Below are positions 22,714-36,338 of a stretch of DNA of 64,000 bases, piece after piece. The notes beneath the pieces were generated by a model, which was given only the letters and a program-made list of their open reading frames with translations, ran no database searches and was not told where the DNA came from. Source of the DNA: Lanius collurio (taxonomy: Eukaryota > Chordata > Aves > Passeriformes > Laniidae); the NCBI GenBank assembly GCA_020086605.1, contig JACBWW010000050.1:1935145-1999144 (forward strand), written 5' to 3'. Made by a program: the position numbers and the translations under genes. Every line of letters starts with the position of its first letter. The stretch's first letter is position 1.

Positions 22714-23860
22714 GACATTTCATGCATAATATGTTTTCAATTTACTTTCTTAAATGACTTAACTGTGATGATGATCTGATGTGAAAGAGTCTAATGAGCT
22801 GATGAGGGCCAGCATGACACCAAACTTATCAAAAATAATTACCAAATCCTTGTATATGTGATGGGTAACTCCAGAATAAAGTGACATTTCAGGAACGCTG
22901 CCATGCTGGTTCAGGAATTTTCACTCCACAAATGTATTTCAAATTGAATACTGTATGCACTGCATTTTTCAGTTTCTTCCCTGATAAAATGAATCCTCAC
23001 TCCTTTATTTCAGAAATCTCCCTCTGTACCTTGAATTGCTGGTTGCAATCCAGGACATTAATCTAAAAGAACATGTAAAACAAGCTTTTTTTTTTTTTTT
23101 TCCCCATCTCAGCATGTTTTTTAAAAGCTGCTTTGAATCGAGGCATGGAGTGTTCTTATTTCTTCCCCTGAAAAACCCATTCCAGCAGGTGCAAACTGCA
23201 CTGCTTTACTTGGGTGTTGCTCCCATCCCTTTGAGCAGATGTCAGAACTTTCCCTTTGTGCAGGACACTGGAGGCTCCCATATGTTCTGTGTCACTGCAA
23301 ACCTCAGATAAGGCACTTTCTACTTTATTCTGGTATCACTGGTTGGTATTTCAAATGCAACCAAGGAGTAAATCTTGACATTATAAATAACACCTGTAAT
23401 TCTGTACTGATTTCCCGGCCTAGGAAAAAAACCCAACCTTCCCAACCTCTTGTTTGGTTCATCTGCAGCTTTGATCCCCACCAGACTCTTTTCTGAGGAT
23501 GCTGGGTACACTTTGGATATTATGGTGAAGACTTCTTGCTACTGCTTATTTGCCTTTGAGGCAACCTAAAGAATTGTATTTAAATTTAATCTAAAATTCA
23601 CCAGTTTGGCTCACCACCCAAAATTCCTCTCACATTTTGGTGTGCTCTCTGCTATTGAACTGTGACAGTGGCATTTCTGCTGCCCTGTCACCAGTTTTGT
23701 GTGTCTCTTCTAGAAAAAAGAAATGTTCCTTAAACAACTGAATATTCACTTTCCTAAGTTTTAGGAGTTTTAATAAAAATTTTTCCTGTCCTGTATCCCT
23801 TGAGGTCATGAATTCCACTGGAGCTCAAGCCACCACCAACCTTGACCTGTCCAATATTAG

Positions 23861-23910
23861 TGAGCAATGGGTGTCTCTCCCCTAGTGAGCAATGGGTGTC
23901 TCTCCCCTAG
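23861..23910. repeat. Perfect 25-bp tandem duplication
   Basis: The unit starting 'tgagcaatgggtgtctctcc' occurs twice in direct contact with no mismatch, indicating a recent local duplication. Confidence 0.95.
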
Positions 23911-24257
23911 ATAAGGATCTTATCTCCGTGCCCTCCAAGGATGTCCTACACTGCCTGCAGCCTGTTGCACCCCTTTCCCAGGATCCAGTGCTGTCAAGTC
24001 CTCCAGCAGGATCAAGGATCTCTAGAAATGACCAGGAATAAAGGAAAATCTTCCAGGCTGCATCAAAGAAGTCATAGAAACAAATTCCTGATCCTCAAGA
24101 ATTGTATGGAATCCCCTGCACAGTTAATGTGGTTTTCAGACTGGTGGTGTGAGGAATTTCAAACCAGGGGTGTTTGATATCTTAGAAGCAGCCCCAGGTT
24201 GAAAGAGCTTTCACTTCACAGGGAATTTGAGAATAGAAACAATAAGGCAGATAGATT

Positions 24258-24370
24258 ACAGCATTATTGCTACTGTTGTTGCTGCTACTATTATTATTAC
24301 TACTAAAATTATTATTTTTTAAAAAAAAATATTGTTATTATTATTACTCCTCTTATTATTACTATTTTTT
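24258..24370. repeat. ATT/TTG-rich trinucleotide tract
   Basis: Imperfect runs of 'attatt', 'gttgctgctactatt' and 'ttattattactcctc' broken by an A9 run. Confidence 0.75.
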
Positions 24371-27300
24371 CAGCTCCCTTCTAGGAACTGTCCATTGAAG
24401 ATTCTCAGCTGTCAAATCATACTGGAGACATAAAATGGACACTGGCAGCTAATTAATGTGAGGGAATAAACAAATAACCCAATAATAATTATGTGAGCAA
24501 CTTCTTGCAGAAGGCCTCCTTCTGCACACATCTCAGCTAATTGGTCATTTCTGCTGCTTTAATTTCTTTGATTATTATAAGACTACATATGGTAAGTGGC
24601 TCCTGGCCGTGCTCCTCATCCCCACAGCTGCTGGTAAGAACTCAAAATGAATGACTCCATTTGGAAAATGGGATGAAAATATGGAAGCAAGTGCTCCAGG
24701 GGCCCTGGCAGTGGCAGTGTGTGAGGAGAGGAGGCTGTTCCTGGGGTTGGGTGTCATTTCCTTGGCCCTGGCTCGTGTCCATTTTCCACCCATCTTCAGA
24801 AATCCTCATGCACTGCCTTTCAGATTTGGGTTTAGCCTGCTTGTTTTTGTCAGTCTCTCATTTCTGCTGTGACCTGTGGCTGGGGGTTCCATGGACATCT
24901 GCTTAATGAGATTTTTGCAATTGTCTCTCCTGTGCCTTTTTTTTTAATTTTTTTTACCTTCCAAGTGACTTTTTCCATTTGCTCTCAAACCTCAGCCACA
25001 TTCTTCAGCTATTTATATGTGTGTGTATTCAGGTTCTAATTTACTTTTTGCTTTGCAGAAGTCTGTTTCTTTACAATAAATGTCCTTAAGCCAGCCATTC
25101 CCTCCCATTTTGGATTTCTGTTGCATCCACTGAGTTTTGCCAGAGCACAGTGATATCTCCCCCATTCCCTCTGTATCTCAGTTAATTGCTGCACTTATCA
25201 GAGACTGTTACAAACTCAATATTTGCCTCTCTGAATACTGCTTGAGAGAAAGGAACCTTATTCTGGATGAGACTTCTTTTCCTTGGATTGGGTTGAAATT
25301 CAAGCAGTTGTCTCCTAAGGTGCACTTGAAATGGGAGTGTTTTAGAGCATCTTTACTTCTCCTTGAAAGCAGGAGAGCATCCCAGTGATTGCACCACCTT
25401 CCCTGGCATACAGAGCCTTGTGGCAGCTTTGTTAATTAATCTCTGTGTTATTTCTGGCTCCTTTCTTAGGGCTCTGACAAATAAGTGTGAAAGTCTCCTC
25501 ATGGCAACACCCTGGCATTTCCAGCAGCATTTTTCCTCAGAGATTTCTTTCCACAAGTATTTTAATCCTCTTCCTTGACTTTGCCCTCAGTGTGTGAGGA
25601 TTCTGCATGGAATCGTGGTGGCTGCATTTCTTCCTCACTCAGGAGCTGTACTCACTGATGAGAGATTCAGGATTTAATTTTTCCCACTCCTTGCTCACTG
25701 CTTTGCTGAAGATCCATTTTTGACCTCTTACATCCAAACCATTTTGGCTGGAGGTTACCTGGGGGCTCTGCTTCCATTCCTGTGTGAAAGGTGTTTTGTA
25801 AAAATACTCTCTGATCTTGTTTCCAGGCTTTTGATGTTTTCACAGCTAAAAGTACCTGGGAATAATATATAATTTCCCATGTTACATTGCTGCATCATTT
25901 AAGGATTGGCTTTCAGAAGTTTGGAGTGGGGTTTTTTTCTCAATAATTGTACATGATTCCCTATGTACTGACTCAAGAAGAGAAACAACCACCAAGAAAC
26001 ATCAAAGTAAATTGTCAGGCTGTGAGAGGAAATAAAAATCAGATTTACTTGCCTTGGAAACAGTTTTCTAAAAAAAAAAATCAAAATAATCCTGTAGATT
26101 CAGATATGAAGTGAAGCCTAGAGAGGTTAACATCCATTTTTATATTAAACTACTGTTTTAAGGATGACCACTCTGGCCCATCATTGGGCCATATTTATCC
26201 CCTTTAGGGCTCAGTTATTTAGATGAGGTGCAACACAGAGGTCCAAAGGATGGTTAGGAACACACTCATCTCAGGAAATAACATCCACCAAATATTTCTA
26301 AACACAATAAAACTCAGCTGATGCTCCTGAGAGGTCAATAGGGAAAGTGAAGAAGCTCTGCAAATAACATATTTCCTAAAACAAAAGTGTTAAATAAGGT
26401 TGCATTTCTTTTGAGATGTTTTTGACACGAATGTCTGTTGCTGTCCCTGTTTCAGAAGGATGAAAATGGAGGGCTTGAGGCAGTGAGTGGATGGCTGAAG
26501 GTTTTTCATCGTGCTCAGGCAGGCAGTGGACAGAACATCTGATCAAACCCAGCTTTAACATCCCTGCAACAGAAACATTTCTTTTCTTCTCCTGCAGTTC
26601 CCATATCAACAAAATTCATTGATCTACTGAAAGATTAGAGCTCCAAAAATCCTTTTCTTTAACCCACAGTAGACTCAGACTTTTGTTGGGTGATACCAGC
26701 TCTGTCAGAAACATTCTATGTCAGCTTTGGAGCGTTTTTGAAAAATACAGACTAGTCAGTTAATTATGAATTATTAATAATTACCATGAGGAGGTTTAAT
26801 GCCTTCTTGAATTAATCAATATTCACCTTGAGCACCAGCATTCTTTCGTTTTTCCAGCTTGTTTTTATGAGTGTTGTCCAGCAAGATTTATTAGGGGAAC
26901 ACATGCAAAGATAGGTGCAAATTTTGGGGAAGTGCAGTTCTCAGAGGACAAATAATGCTCTTTAGGACTCCCAGGCTGTGAGGGGAGAAAGAACTTGTCC
27001 CACATTCCTGACAGGGTGTGTGAGGAAGGGACAGGCAGAGCGAGAACTGCTGGATTTGCTGGAGGAGGCATCAGTGATGAAAAGCTTTGGAGAGGACAAA
27101 AGCAAGGCATGATAAGCTCAGCTGGGGTAAGTAGGACAGAGGCAAAAAGCAGAGACAGACACACCTGCTGGTTGGCTTCTTTTCTTTATTTAGAACTTTG
27201 GTCCATGCCAAAGCCTGCAAAAAATACCAGCTAATAGTGGAGATGAGCAAAAGGAGGGCAGATCCCAGGCACATTCCGAGCACAAACCCACCGCAGTCGT

Positions 27301-28565
27301 GCAGGATTTATGAGGCCTGAAGTCAGAGCCTGCAACAAATCTCGGCGTTTGTTTAAAGACTGAATCATTCCCCAACACCTCTGCACCCTGTTTTATGGAT
27401 TTGTGTTTGCTTCAGATGGAAAAGGCTTCTTTCCTTCTGGTGGGCAAAGATGCAGCTAGATGTAGTGTGTGTGGACTTGGGAATGTGTGTTTTAATTCAT
27501 TTTATTTCATATTTAGAGACCTTTCCTCATCTGATAAAAATTAACTGACCCAGTGGAAGCTACAGGACCAGATCCATCAGTACAGTCATCCCATGGATGT
27601 GAAAGGAGCTATTGTACTATGGAATTAGATCATGATAAACATTTTTTTTTGCCTATATCTGTACACACATTTGAGCATATTTTTATTGATATCCATATTT
27701 CTACTTATATATATATGCAGGTACCTTTACATTACTTAAACACGTTTTTTTCTGCAGTGTTATATATCATTTATTTCCAAACTGTGTGGCTGCAAGTAAT
27801 AAGAAAAGAGATTCTGAAGCAATTTATCAGCCGTACTTCTGTAGGAACTGAGTTTCTCAAGCCCAGATAATGACTTTTGTTTTTCTAAAATTAGAAGCTA
27901 ATTCTTCCATCCAAGGATTTCAACAACTACTTCTGTCTGGGGTGGATTTAAATGTATTCACTGAATGTTCTTCTGTGCACTGAATAACTTATGGAAAATT
28001 TTAACCTTTTTTTTTTTTTCTGAAAAACATCTATTTCTAATTCAGGAGAAGGCTGTGGTGAAACAACACAGGAGCAGTGAGAGTGATAATGTATCTGGTC
28101 ATGGGCAGTGTGATAACACAGCTGGAAAAGCACAGTGTCACATTCTCAGCCCTGATATCAGGAAAATGGTAGAAACTCCAGCTGTGGAGTCTGTTATAAA
28201 GGGGAGGTTAATACAGGTCTTTTGCCCTCAGTGAAATATTCACTTTGGGATACACCACATAGAGCTGTTCCAGGGCAATCCAGCAGGATGTTCCCAGAGT
28301 TACCTGGGCAATGGACAAAGTTGTGTGCATAGGTGTCTTCTGTATGATTTTGGTTGGAGAATGTGCCTTTATATCAGCTTTCCAGCTTTTCTGACTTGCC
28401 ATGAGCAGCTGGTAGCATCCACAATGTGATGTGTTTGGATGCACCCACTAATCCTCTCTGGAAGACAGAGGCACTGCCTCACAGTTTGGCAACGTTCCTG
28501 AAGCTGCAGTGAGATATAAAAGCTCTGCTTTATCCTTTACCAGCATTTTCATCAGTGATTTCAGG

Positions 28566-28752
28566 GAATATTTCATCACTGAGACAGTGGTCAAGCACTG
28601 GAAGGGGCTGCCTGGGGTAGAGTCACCATCCCTGGAAGGGTTCAAGAAAAGAGTGCATGTGGCACTTTGAGATACAGTTCAGGTTTGGTTGAAGGTTGGA
28701 CTGGATGATCCCAGATGTCTTTTCCAACGTTAATCATTCTGAGATTTTATGA
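28566..28752 (+). repeat. CR1 LINE 3' fragment
   Basis: Sense CR1: 'tcaagcactggaaggggctg', 'agagtcaccatccctggaag', 'ttggactggatgatcccag', 'aatcattctgagattttatg'. The 5' side is truncated and the tip is degraded. Confidence 0.9.
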
Positions 28753-30309
28753 TTAATTTATTAGTTGGTGTTGGATGTGAGCTGAGTCGTTCCCTAGTTG
28801 AAAGAAACAGCATCTTCTCTGTCTCCCATGGTGCTAACAGGCAAGGGAGGCAATGTCACTGTGGTGATAACTCCAGAAGCACCAAATTGGGGTGTGGATT
28901 CTGCAAAACAGGAGCTAATGCACAAATAATAATTAGAGCAGGATGTTTATTTGGGTGGCAGTTTAGGTGGAGAAATGCAGTGCTCGAGGCTGAAGGAGAA
29001 CCAGCAGGGGTTGAGAGGGGCTGGAAACCAGCAGCATCTGTCTATGAGGGATGGGGAGGAGAAACTCCAGGGCCAGGAAGGAGGAATAACAAGAGAAACT
29101 CCAGGGCCAGAAGGCAGGGATTTCAACCCCAAAGCCCACTGGTCTTGGCAGCTTCCTTTCCATAAGCAGCAATTCATCAAAGTGAGGTTGCTGAATATAA
29201 TAAAAAGTGACTCTGTGGTTAATGAGAGACTGAGATGGATCTGCTGAAGATTTTGCTTCTCAAATATGTTGGCAATCAATAAGAAAACAGGAATTAATGC
29301 AGTTAATAAGGCAAAATGAGATAAAGTGTATGGCAATAACTGAGCAGAGGAGAGAAGAGGGAGACAGATACAGTGTAAAATGAAGATGGTCAGTGCTGTT
29401 TGCTGGTGCCCAGGAGCAGTAGTTCAAGGAATACATAACAAGGCTCTCAATAAAAACCTCTGTGTCACACACTACAGGCTGCTGGCAGACTGAAAGACAA
29501 AGTCATGAAGATACAGCTGGAAGACAAATGGATGATGGCGCTGCAGAGTCTTGTTGGGGCACTTAATGCATCCACGAAACACAGCAGTGCCACAGCAACA
29601 GCCACTTGTCACATCAAACAGCTCAGCAAAATAAGGGATTTTTTAAAAAATAATTTCTACCTACAGTGCATCATCACAACAGGCTTGTAAGAAAGGATCA
29701 GGCAGATCAAATACTTGTGGAGGTGTTCCTAAAGTCTAATTTTAGTCCTGCAACATCACACATCTTGTGCTCAAGGCAGGAGCTGGTGCCTTCTGGGAGA
29801 TACTCCCTCCCCACATGGAGCTGAATAAACCCTGCTGAGCACTGCTGCTCTACCCCTCCTCCCTCAGACCACAGTGACCATCCCCAAACTGCTCTCACCA
29901 ACCAAACCCTGCCCAGGGCCTGGCACTGTACTCTGGGATGTGGGCCAAAGTCACACCAGGAGTGTCACCACACTGCTGTGGACGAGAGGCTGAGGCAGTG
30001 TTGGGAGGACACCCAGGAAGATCAACTGTGGCTCCTGTGAGGTGATTATCCTGTCCCCAGTCCTTTTCATGCAGGCTGTGATTGTCACTGTCTCTCTGGG
30101 CTCTGGCAGGAGCCAGTGAGGGAGCCCTGTCATCCATCCAGGGGTCAGGCTGTACATTCCACACTCTACCAGTTTCAGTGTAAAGGAGGGATGAACCAGG
30201 ACAGGACCCTGGCTTTGCCCTTGAGGCACAAGAGATGAGCATGGGATGGAAGGTGCAGCACTTCAGCATCCCATTTATCAAGTGTGGGCACAGCAGTTTT
30301 CTGGGAAGA
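28753..30309. other. Unique DNA, no gene supported
   Basis: Mixed sequence. A local near-duplication of 'gagaaactccagggccag' occurs at about 29060 and 29095. Open frames of 128-138 codons show no domain. Confidence 0.45.
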
Positions 30310-30585
30310 AATCACAGAACCCTAGAATGATTTGGGAAGGAGAGACCTTAAAGATCCCCTCATTACAGCCTTTCATTATCCCAGGGTGGCTCCAAGCCCC
30401 CTCCATCCCGGCCTTGGACACTTCCAGGGATCCAGGGGCAGCCCCAGCTTCTCTGGGCACCCTGTGCCAGGGCCTGCCCACCCTCACAGGGAGCGATTCC
30501 TTCCCAATATCCCATCTATCCCTGCCCTCTGGCAGTGGGAAGCCCTTCCCTGTGTCCTGTCCCTCCATCCCTTGTAAATAGTCTT
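30310..30585 (-). repeat. CR1 LINE copy, reverse orientation
   Basis: Begins with the tip 'aatcacagaaccctagaatg', then 'gagaccttaaagatcccctc', 'tccagggatccaggggcagc', 'ctctgggcaccctgtgccag' and 'ctctggcagtgggaagccct', and breaks off after 'ccctccatcccttgtaaata'. Confidence 0.93.
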
Positions 30586-33500
30586 TTTCCATGGTATGAT
30601 GCTGTAGAGAACTGGAAAGTGAGAAAAGACGCAGCCACTGCTTTTCTCCACTTCTGAGGCAGTACTGCTGCTAATTAATCACAGCAGTTAATTTGGGCTC
30701 ATAGAAATGCTGAAGGAGACTTTCCAACAAGGCTTGTTGGGGTTGTGATCTGATAGGGAGAGGTCTCCAACAGGGAAATGGTGACTTGGGAAGAGCTTTA
30801 CCCTCTTCAGCTGAAGAACAGACTTGAACCAACCATGGAAGGTAACAAGAATGGCCTAAAGGGACATGTCAGGATGTTTAATTGACCTCACTCATTCACA
30901 GTGGCCTTTGGGGAGAGCTGAAGTAATGTGGCACCATGTTACTGACATCAGGGTGACACTGAAAACACATGTAAAAAATACATGTGTCAAGGAAAATGTT
31001 GTCATTGTGGTGGGGTTTTTTTGCTTTAGAGAGAAGATTTTTTTAAAAAAAGGAAAAAAAAAGAGGATTAAAATAGCAGGTGCTGGGTGAGACACAGTCT
31101 CTATCCAATAGAATGAAGCAAGGATAAGAAGTCCATGGATCCAGAATGGTTTGAACAGCTTCCCAGGGGAGCACCACAGTTAATTCTTCCAGCCAAGCTT
31201 CACACTGCCACTTTTCCCCTGGTCATAAAAGCCAAGATTTTGGCTATTCTAACTCATTTTGACTCCATGAGGATGATATTAGGGTCACCACTGCACAAAG
31301 GAAAGTGAACACATCTGGGTTTTTGACTGTGATGGAAACAGTTGGGTTTTAGAGCTCTGTGCAAAGTGACCCAAAGGGAAATGACAGTGACAGTTTTCTG
31401 CATTTTCTCGGCAGGCTGAGAGCCCTGGCTTTGAAATGCTCAGGTTGTGCTGGACTCACCTGACAAATTAAACATGTGTGGGTGTTTGTGTGTGAGTGTG
31501 CACACCCAGCTAAAGCTACCCCCCTGCTGGGAGAGCTCTGTTTGATCCACACCCACTCATCTCTTCCAAGGCATCTGTGACTTCCAGGGCTCGATGCTGT
31601 GCTGGGATCACGCCTTAAGGACGTGCAGAGCTGCTGGGCTGAGCTGAGTCACATTCCCCAAAGCCACAGCAGGGAAAAGCACCAGGAGCAGGATGGGCTG
31701 CAGGTGCAGAAGCCACCCCCTGTCTCACCAGGCTGTGAGAAGGAACTGCCTGGGGAACAATGAGCTGTCAGAGAGGCACCGTGGGCCAGCAATAATTATG
31801 GAACTTTGTCCCCAGAGGCAGCAGAGAGTTGTGACAGGTAATCCTGTCCTTGGCAGGCACACAAGCTGTGAACTCTCTAATCCCCTTCCTGAGCCTTTCC
31901 ATGTGGGAGAGCCTCTCTGTAAGCCTCCCCTCATCTCCCTCTCCATTAATTGCATGGATGACAGCCCGTGGTTGCTTCCATTTGGCATCGCTCTCTTTAC
32001 ATTCAATTAAAGTAGAATAAAAGGTGCAGATGTGGAAACAGCCACTGATAAGACAGAAGCCCTGCTCTGCCCTGTGACTCCTTTTTGGGAGCTTTCAGAT
32101 CGGCTTGCAAGCGAACACATTTACAAAAGATCATTATTTTCACTCGTGTTTCTCCCAGTCACACCTCTATGAAATTCAAATCAGATTTTTCTGTGTTCAA
32201 TTTGTGGTTTAGGGGAAATATATTCTGTGCCTGTGTATACTCTTCTTTACTTTTGTACTTCTAGAAGGCACGTTAATATAAGTGCAATAAATTATGTAGT
32301 CTCTGGGAGTTTGGGCTGAATAATGAATTCAGGATTTTCGAATACAGTAGTATGAGGAATATCTCATCAAATGGTCATTTTAAACCCCCCTTAAGCACAG
32401 CAGTGCCATGACCCATTTAGTAATGGGGGAATAAAAGTTATTTAATCCTAATCACTTCACTGTGGCTCCAGTTCCTTAGAAGCCTATTTATTACAGAGGT
32501 CATCTTTTTAGGCAATATTAAAAAAAATAACAAAAAGATTCAGAGCACTGCTTCACCCCCAAATAAGCTGCTGTCTCCTGGGACCAGCTGATGTCAGCCG
32601 TCTTCATGACCCTAGAAATTCAGGCAGGAGTAACCAGCACCAAACAAACTCAAAATTAAAACTTTAGGCAGGTGCTATTTTTTTCCTTGGATGAACTAGA
32701 TCAGCCCCAGGTAGATCTAGAACTTATTTCTACAGCTTCTCACCAAATTAACTATTTTTTTGGCATCTAAGTCTTCCCCTGGCCATAGCCTGAGGAAGGG
32801 CTGTAGCATTTTATTGCATAGGCTGAGCCAAACTGCTTCCTCTTCACCATTTTTCCTTAACCTAAGCCAATCCATAACACAAGACTAAATGTGACTTCAG
32901 GGACTCACATCTCCCAGTGACACCATTATTGCCCTGGGGACCAAATAGCTCTTTCTATTCCTTCAGCTCCAGGAACACACAGTATTAGCTTCACCTCCTG
33001 AACTCTGAGCTTTCCTTTCCTCTGAGTCTGACTGGGAGCATCAGGGTCTTTCTGTCCAGGCAGCTCTTTGTGCTTACCCAGCATCAGCTCTCTTCCAAGT
33101 CCTTTGACATGGAGCACTCAGGTCCTTTGTGAAGCTGCTGCTTTTTTATCCTGAGCACCATGTACACCCTTAAATCCAAACAGTTGCCATGGGAGACAGC
33201 TCCTGCTCTTCAGGCAGCTGTTCTGTCTCAGGTCCAGGTGACACTGAATCCCTTCCTCAGCCTTCAGACTACCAACATACCTGAAGAAAATCAGCACTTG
33301 AACCTTGAGTTTTCTTGACCTTCACTGAAATCTTAGCACTGAGAACTTAGAACTGAGTGTGCTCAAGAAAATCACTCTTCCCATCTATTAGCTCCTAAAA
33401 TACACAACAGGAAATTCTCCTCTTGAATCTTAAATTTTTCCTGCTAAAAGAAAACACTTTAAAATAGGATAATATTTTAATTCACTCCCAAATTGCTTTT

Positions 33501-34401
33501 CAGTGGCTTTCTATTGAGTATTGAGTGAGCAGGGGAGAGCAGGAGTGTTTTGGCTTTGATAGCTGCAATCAGCTCTCATCTGGAAAGGCAGATTTGGTGA
33601 TAACCTGATTAGGTAGAAGCAGCCCTGGCTGTATTTGCTGTTATAATTCTCTTTCTCTCTCTCTCTCTACTTTTTTTTCCTTTTTGCCAAGTTTCAGTTT
33701 TCGCTTGAGAATGCCATAAATTTCAGATAAACACAGTGCAAAGCATTTATGACGTGCCATAAACAACACTTAAGGATGTTAGAGCCATATTCTGCTTCCT
33801 GTTCAGAATCTGTTTTGTCTCTGGTGCCACAGCAATCTGTCTCACTCCTGTGCACAGCAGCACTAATTGCCCTTAATTGAGAAGAGTGGAAGCTAATACG
33901 CTCCAGTGGGTTTCTGCTGGATTTGGATGATGAGGGAATCCAACCACTGGAATTATACCTGCCTATTGCTGCTTGGACAGTCACAAACCATGCAGCATGA
34001 GAGACCCCCCTCCCTTTACAGGCTGTATTTCAAACCTCACATAATTGTCAACAGTTATCTAAAGGTTTTAATATTCCCTTCCATCTTCCCAACTGCTGAA
34101 ATGCAATCCCAGTGAATATAATGAGGGGGAAGCAAATTGGTTTCTTTATGTGGAACTAGTTTCCCTCCACATTTCTGCTCACTGTTAAGAAATAAGAGGG
34201 GTAATAAAAATATTTCTGCCAAGGAAAGTTGATCTGAGCAGAGTTTTACATTCTCCATATTTCCCAGGTGGGCATATAAAGGAAGGAAAAGATGGAGTCA
34301 TAGATCCAATGGTCTCCACTAACACACATTAAAGCCTGATACAAACACAAGCAATTTCAGCCAAGGATGATTTGTGTGGATACACTCAGGTTATGGAGGC
34401 T
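30586..34401. other. Unique DNA, no gene supported
   Basis: About 3.8 kb of non-repetitive sequence. The 32090-32520 part contains AT-rich, conserved-looking motifs such as 'gctgaataatgaattcagg'. A CT microsatellite at about 33648-33668 is the only clear simple repeat. No coding exon recognised. Confidence 0.5.
33648..33668. repeat. (CT)n microsatellite
   Basis: Short CT run beginning 'ctctttctctctctctctct'. Confidence 0.9.
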
Positions 34402-34578
34402 CTCAGGAGGAATTTCTTCCTGGAAAGGGTGGTCAGGCATTGTCAGGGGCTGCCCAGGGAGGTGGTGGAGTCCCCATCCCTGGAGGTGTCCAAGGAAAGC
34501 TTGGACATGGCACTCAGGGACAAGGTGGGAACTCTGATCCTGGACATCTTTCCCACCCTTAATGATTCTGGGATTCTG
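34402..34578 (+). repeat. CR1 LINE 3' fragment
   Basis: Sense CR1: 'aggaatttcttcctggaaag', 'ggctgcccagggaggtggtg', 'gagtccccatccctggaggt', ending 'aatgattctgggattctg'. Truncated at the 5' side. Confidence 0.93.
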
Positions 34579-36143
34579 CAGTGCAGGCAAATTCCAGTTG
34601 TCTTCAATAGTCTTCAAAAAACAGGTTTCAATACCAGGACCATTTCTGTTGATAACAAATTCATCCTTTCCTCTTCCACATGTTGGCTACTCAGTGTGCA
34701 CTTTTACTCATGGTAATTTGCCAGAGAAATTTTATTTTAATTGCTGAGTCCACTACAGGAGTCTTTGCAGCTCTGAAACACTCAGATATTGCCAATCAGA
34801 TATTCCTATGCTTGTTTTCAAGTTTGTATCCTGCTCAGCACTGTGACAATTAGGACAAAAATTCTGCAGCATGCCCTTCTCAGCACCTTGATAATGACAG
34901 GGTAGGAATGTTCTCAGCAGGATCTGAGTGTGTGACATGCAGTGTCTGCAGGAGGTGTTGTCTGTGATGCCTCAGGAAGCACCAGAAAGCCAAAATACAG
35001 TAAAATATGTGTTTATATGGAATATGAGAATATATCAATGTAATACAATGTATAAGTATGAGAAAAAACCAGAAATTAAAGCCAACGGTAATCCAGAATT
35101 ACCCAACTTTTCCTCCAGTGAGAGACCACTTGCTAGTGCCTGCTACAAGCAGTAATTGGAGAAGTTTTCCAGCTCCAAAGAGGATTCATAAATTGATTCT
35201 TAGAACAGAAGGTTATCATCTCACCAGAGGGATGAGAATTTGGACTGGCCTAAGTTACAGTATCAATTCCTCTGGCATTAAATAACCTTTCTCTCCCTGA
35301 CAGACATTAATGGCCTTTCAAGCAGTGGCTTGGAGTTTTCCCTGCCATTTCCTCTCAGAGAAAACTCTTACATTGCTCCCAGTTGTTACAACTCGGTTGA
35401 AATCCTGCTCCAGGTAGAGTAAAGAGAGATAAATCATTGAGTCAAAGCCCACTAGAGAGTCAGGGGGTAGAAAACCAGTGCTGAAAGTGCAGGGCTTTGC
35501 TTAATTGCTCATTTGTATCCTACCCCAGTGAGGGAGGGGATATTTGCTGTGGGAAGGTTCCTACCTCTGTGTGAGGAAAAAAAACCCCACAGATTGGGGA
35601 GAAAAGTCTTTGGGAATTTGGAAAGGGCAAACAATTAATTTATCTCCTAGGCATGGCTCTGGTGCAATCTGAAATCAAACCACCGAGCCCTTTTGGCAGA
35701 TGGAAATGGCATGTAATAAGCAGGATACAGCACCAAGGATGAATAGGTTGCATTAAAAAAATAATCCAAAAAAAAGACTGCTAAAAAAAAATACAGATGG
35801 ATTTAATATTTCCTAGGGGATGCTCATGGACTATGGAAACATGACCTGAAAATTCTGGAATTCCTGAATCCACACTGCAACATGACACATCCTTTCTTAA
35901 TGCTTAATGATATAGGGGCCAAAGTTACCAATATACTGGAGCAGTAAAGTAGAAAATAAAGTATTTCTCAAAAAAAAAAAAAAAAACCAAACCCAAAAAA
36001 ACCAACCCACAAAGGTGAAAAGACCAAAAAAAGGTGGGGGAAAAAAAGCTTGAACAGCTTAAAATTCTCCGTTCTTCTGTCACTTCCTATTTGTTTGGGG
36101 AGGACTTCAATTAGCAAAGCTTAATTTTAGAAGCAATAAAAGG
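34579..36143. other. Unique DNA, no gene supported
   Basis: AT-rich unique sequence. A-rich simple sequence occupies about 35750-36050. Confidence 0.5.
35955..35986 (+). other. AATAAA followed by A17: possible retrocopy tail
   Basis: AATAAA (35955-35960) sits nine bases before an uninterrupted run of 17 A (35970-35986), then A/C-rich simple sequence. This is the layout of a polyadenylated retrocopy's end, but I cannot recognise a parental transcript upstream or a target duplication. It may equally be A-rich simple sequence. Confidence 0.25.
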
Positions 36144-36338
36144 TCATTTACAAGGGCCTGGAGTGAAAGGACAAGGAGGAATGGCTTCCCACTGCCAGAG
36201 GTCAGGGATAGAGGGGATATTGGGGAATAATTGCTCCCGGTGAGGGTGGGCAGGCCCTGGCACAGGGTGCCCAGAGAAGCTGTGGCTGCCCCTGGATCCC
36301 TGAAAGTGTCCAAGGCCAGGCTGAATAGGGCTTGGAGA
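36144..36338 (+). repeat. CR1 LINE internal fragment
   Basis: Sense CR1: 'tcatttacaagggcctggag', 'ggcttcccactgccagaggt', 'gggcaggccctggcacaggg', 'gctgtggctgcccctggatc', stopping at 'gaatagggcttggag' before the terminal part. Confidence 0.92.

Larger units (their letters stand above)
22291..28565. other. Long stretch of unique DNA, no gene supported
   Basis: About 6.3 kb without recognisable genes or mobile elements. It holds simple T-runs at about 23085-23101 and 28007-28019, a 25-bp duplication and an ATT-rich trinucleotide tract, listed separately. The block 22625-22880 has a conserved-element look with AT-rich motifs. Open frames are short and lack motifs. Confidence 0.5.

Noticed and set aside
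36001..36050. A-rich region as a functional element
   Set aside because: Imperfect A/C simple sequence with no further structure.
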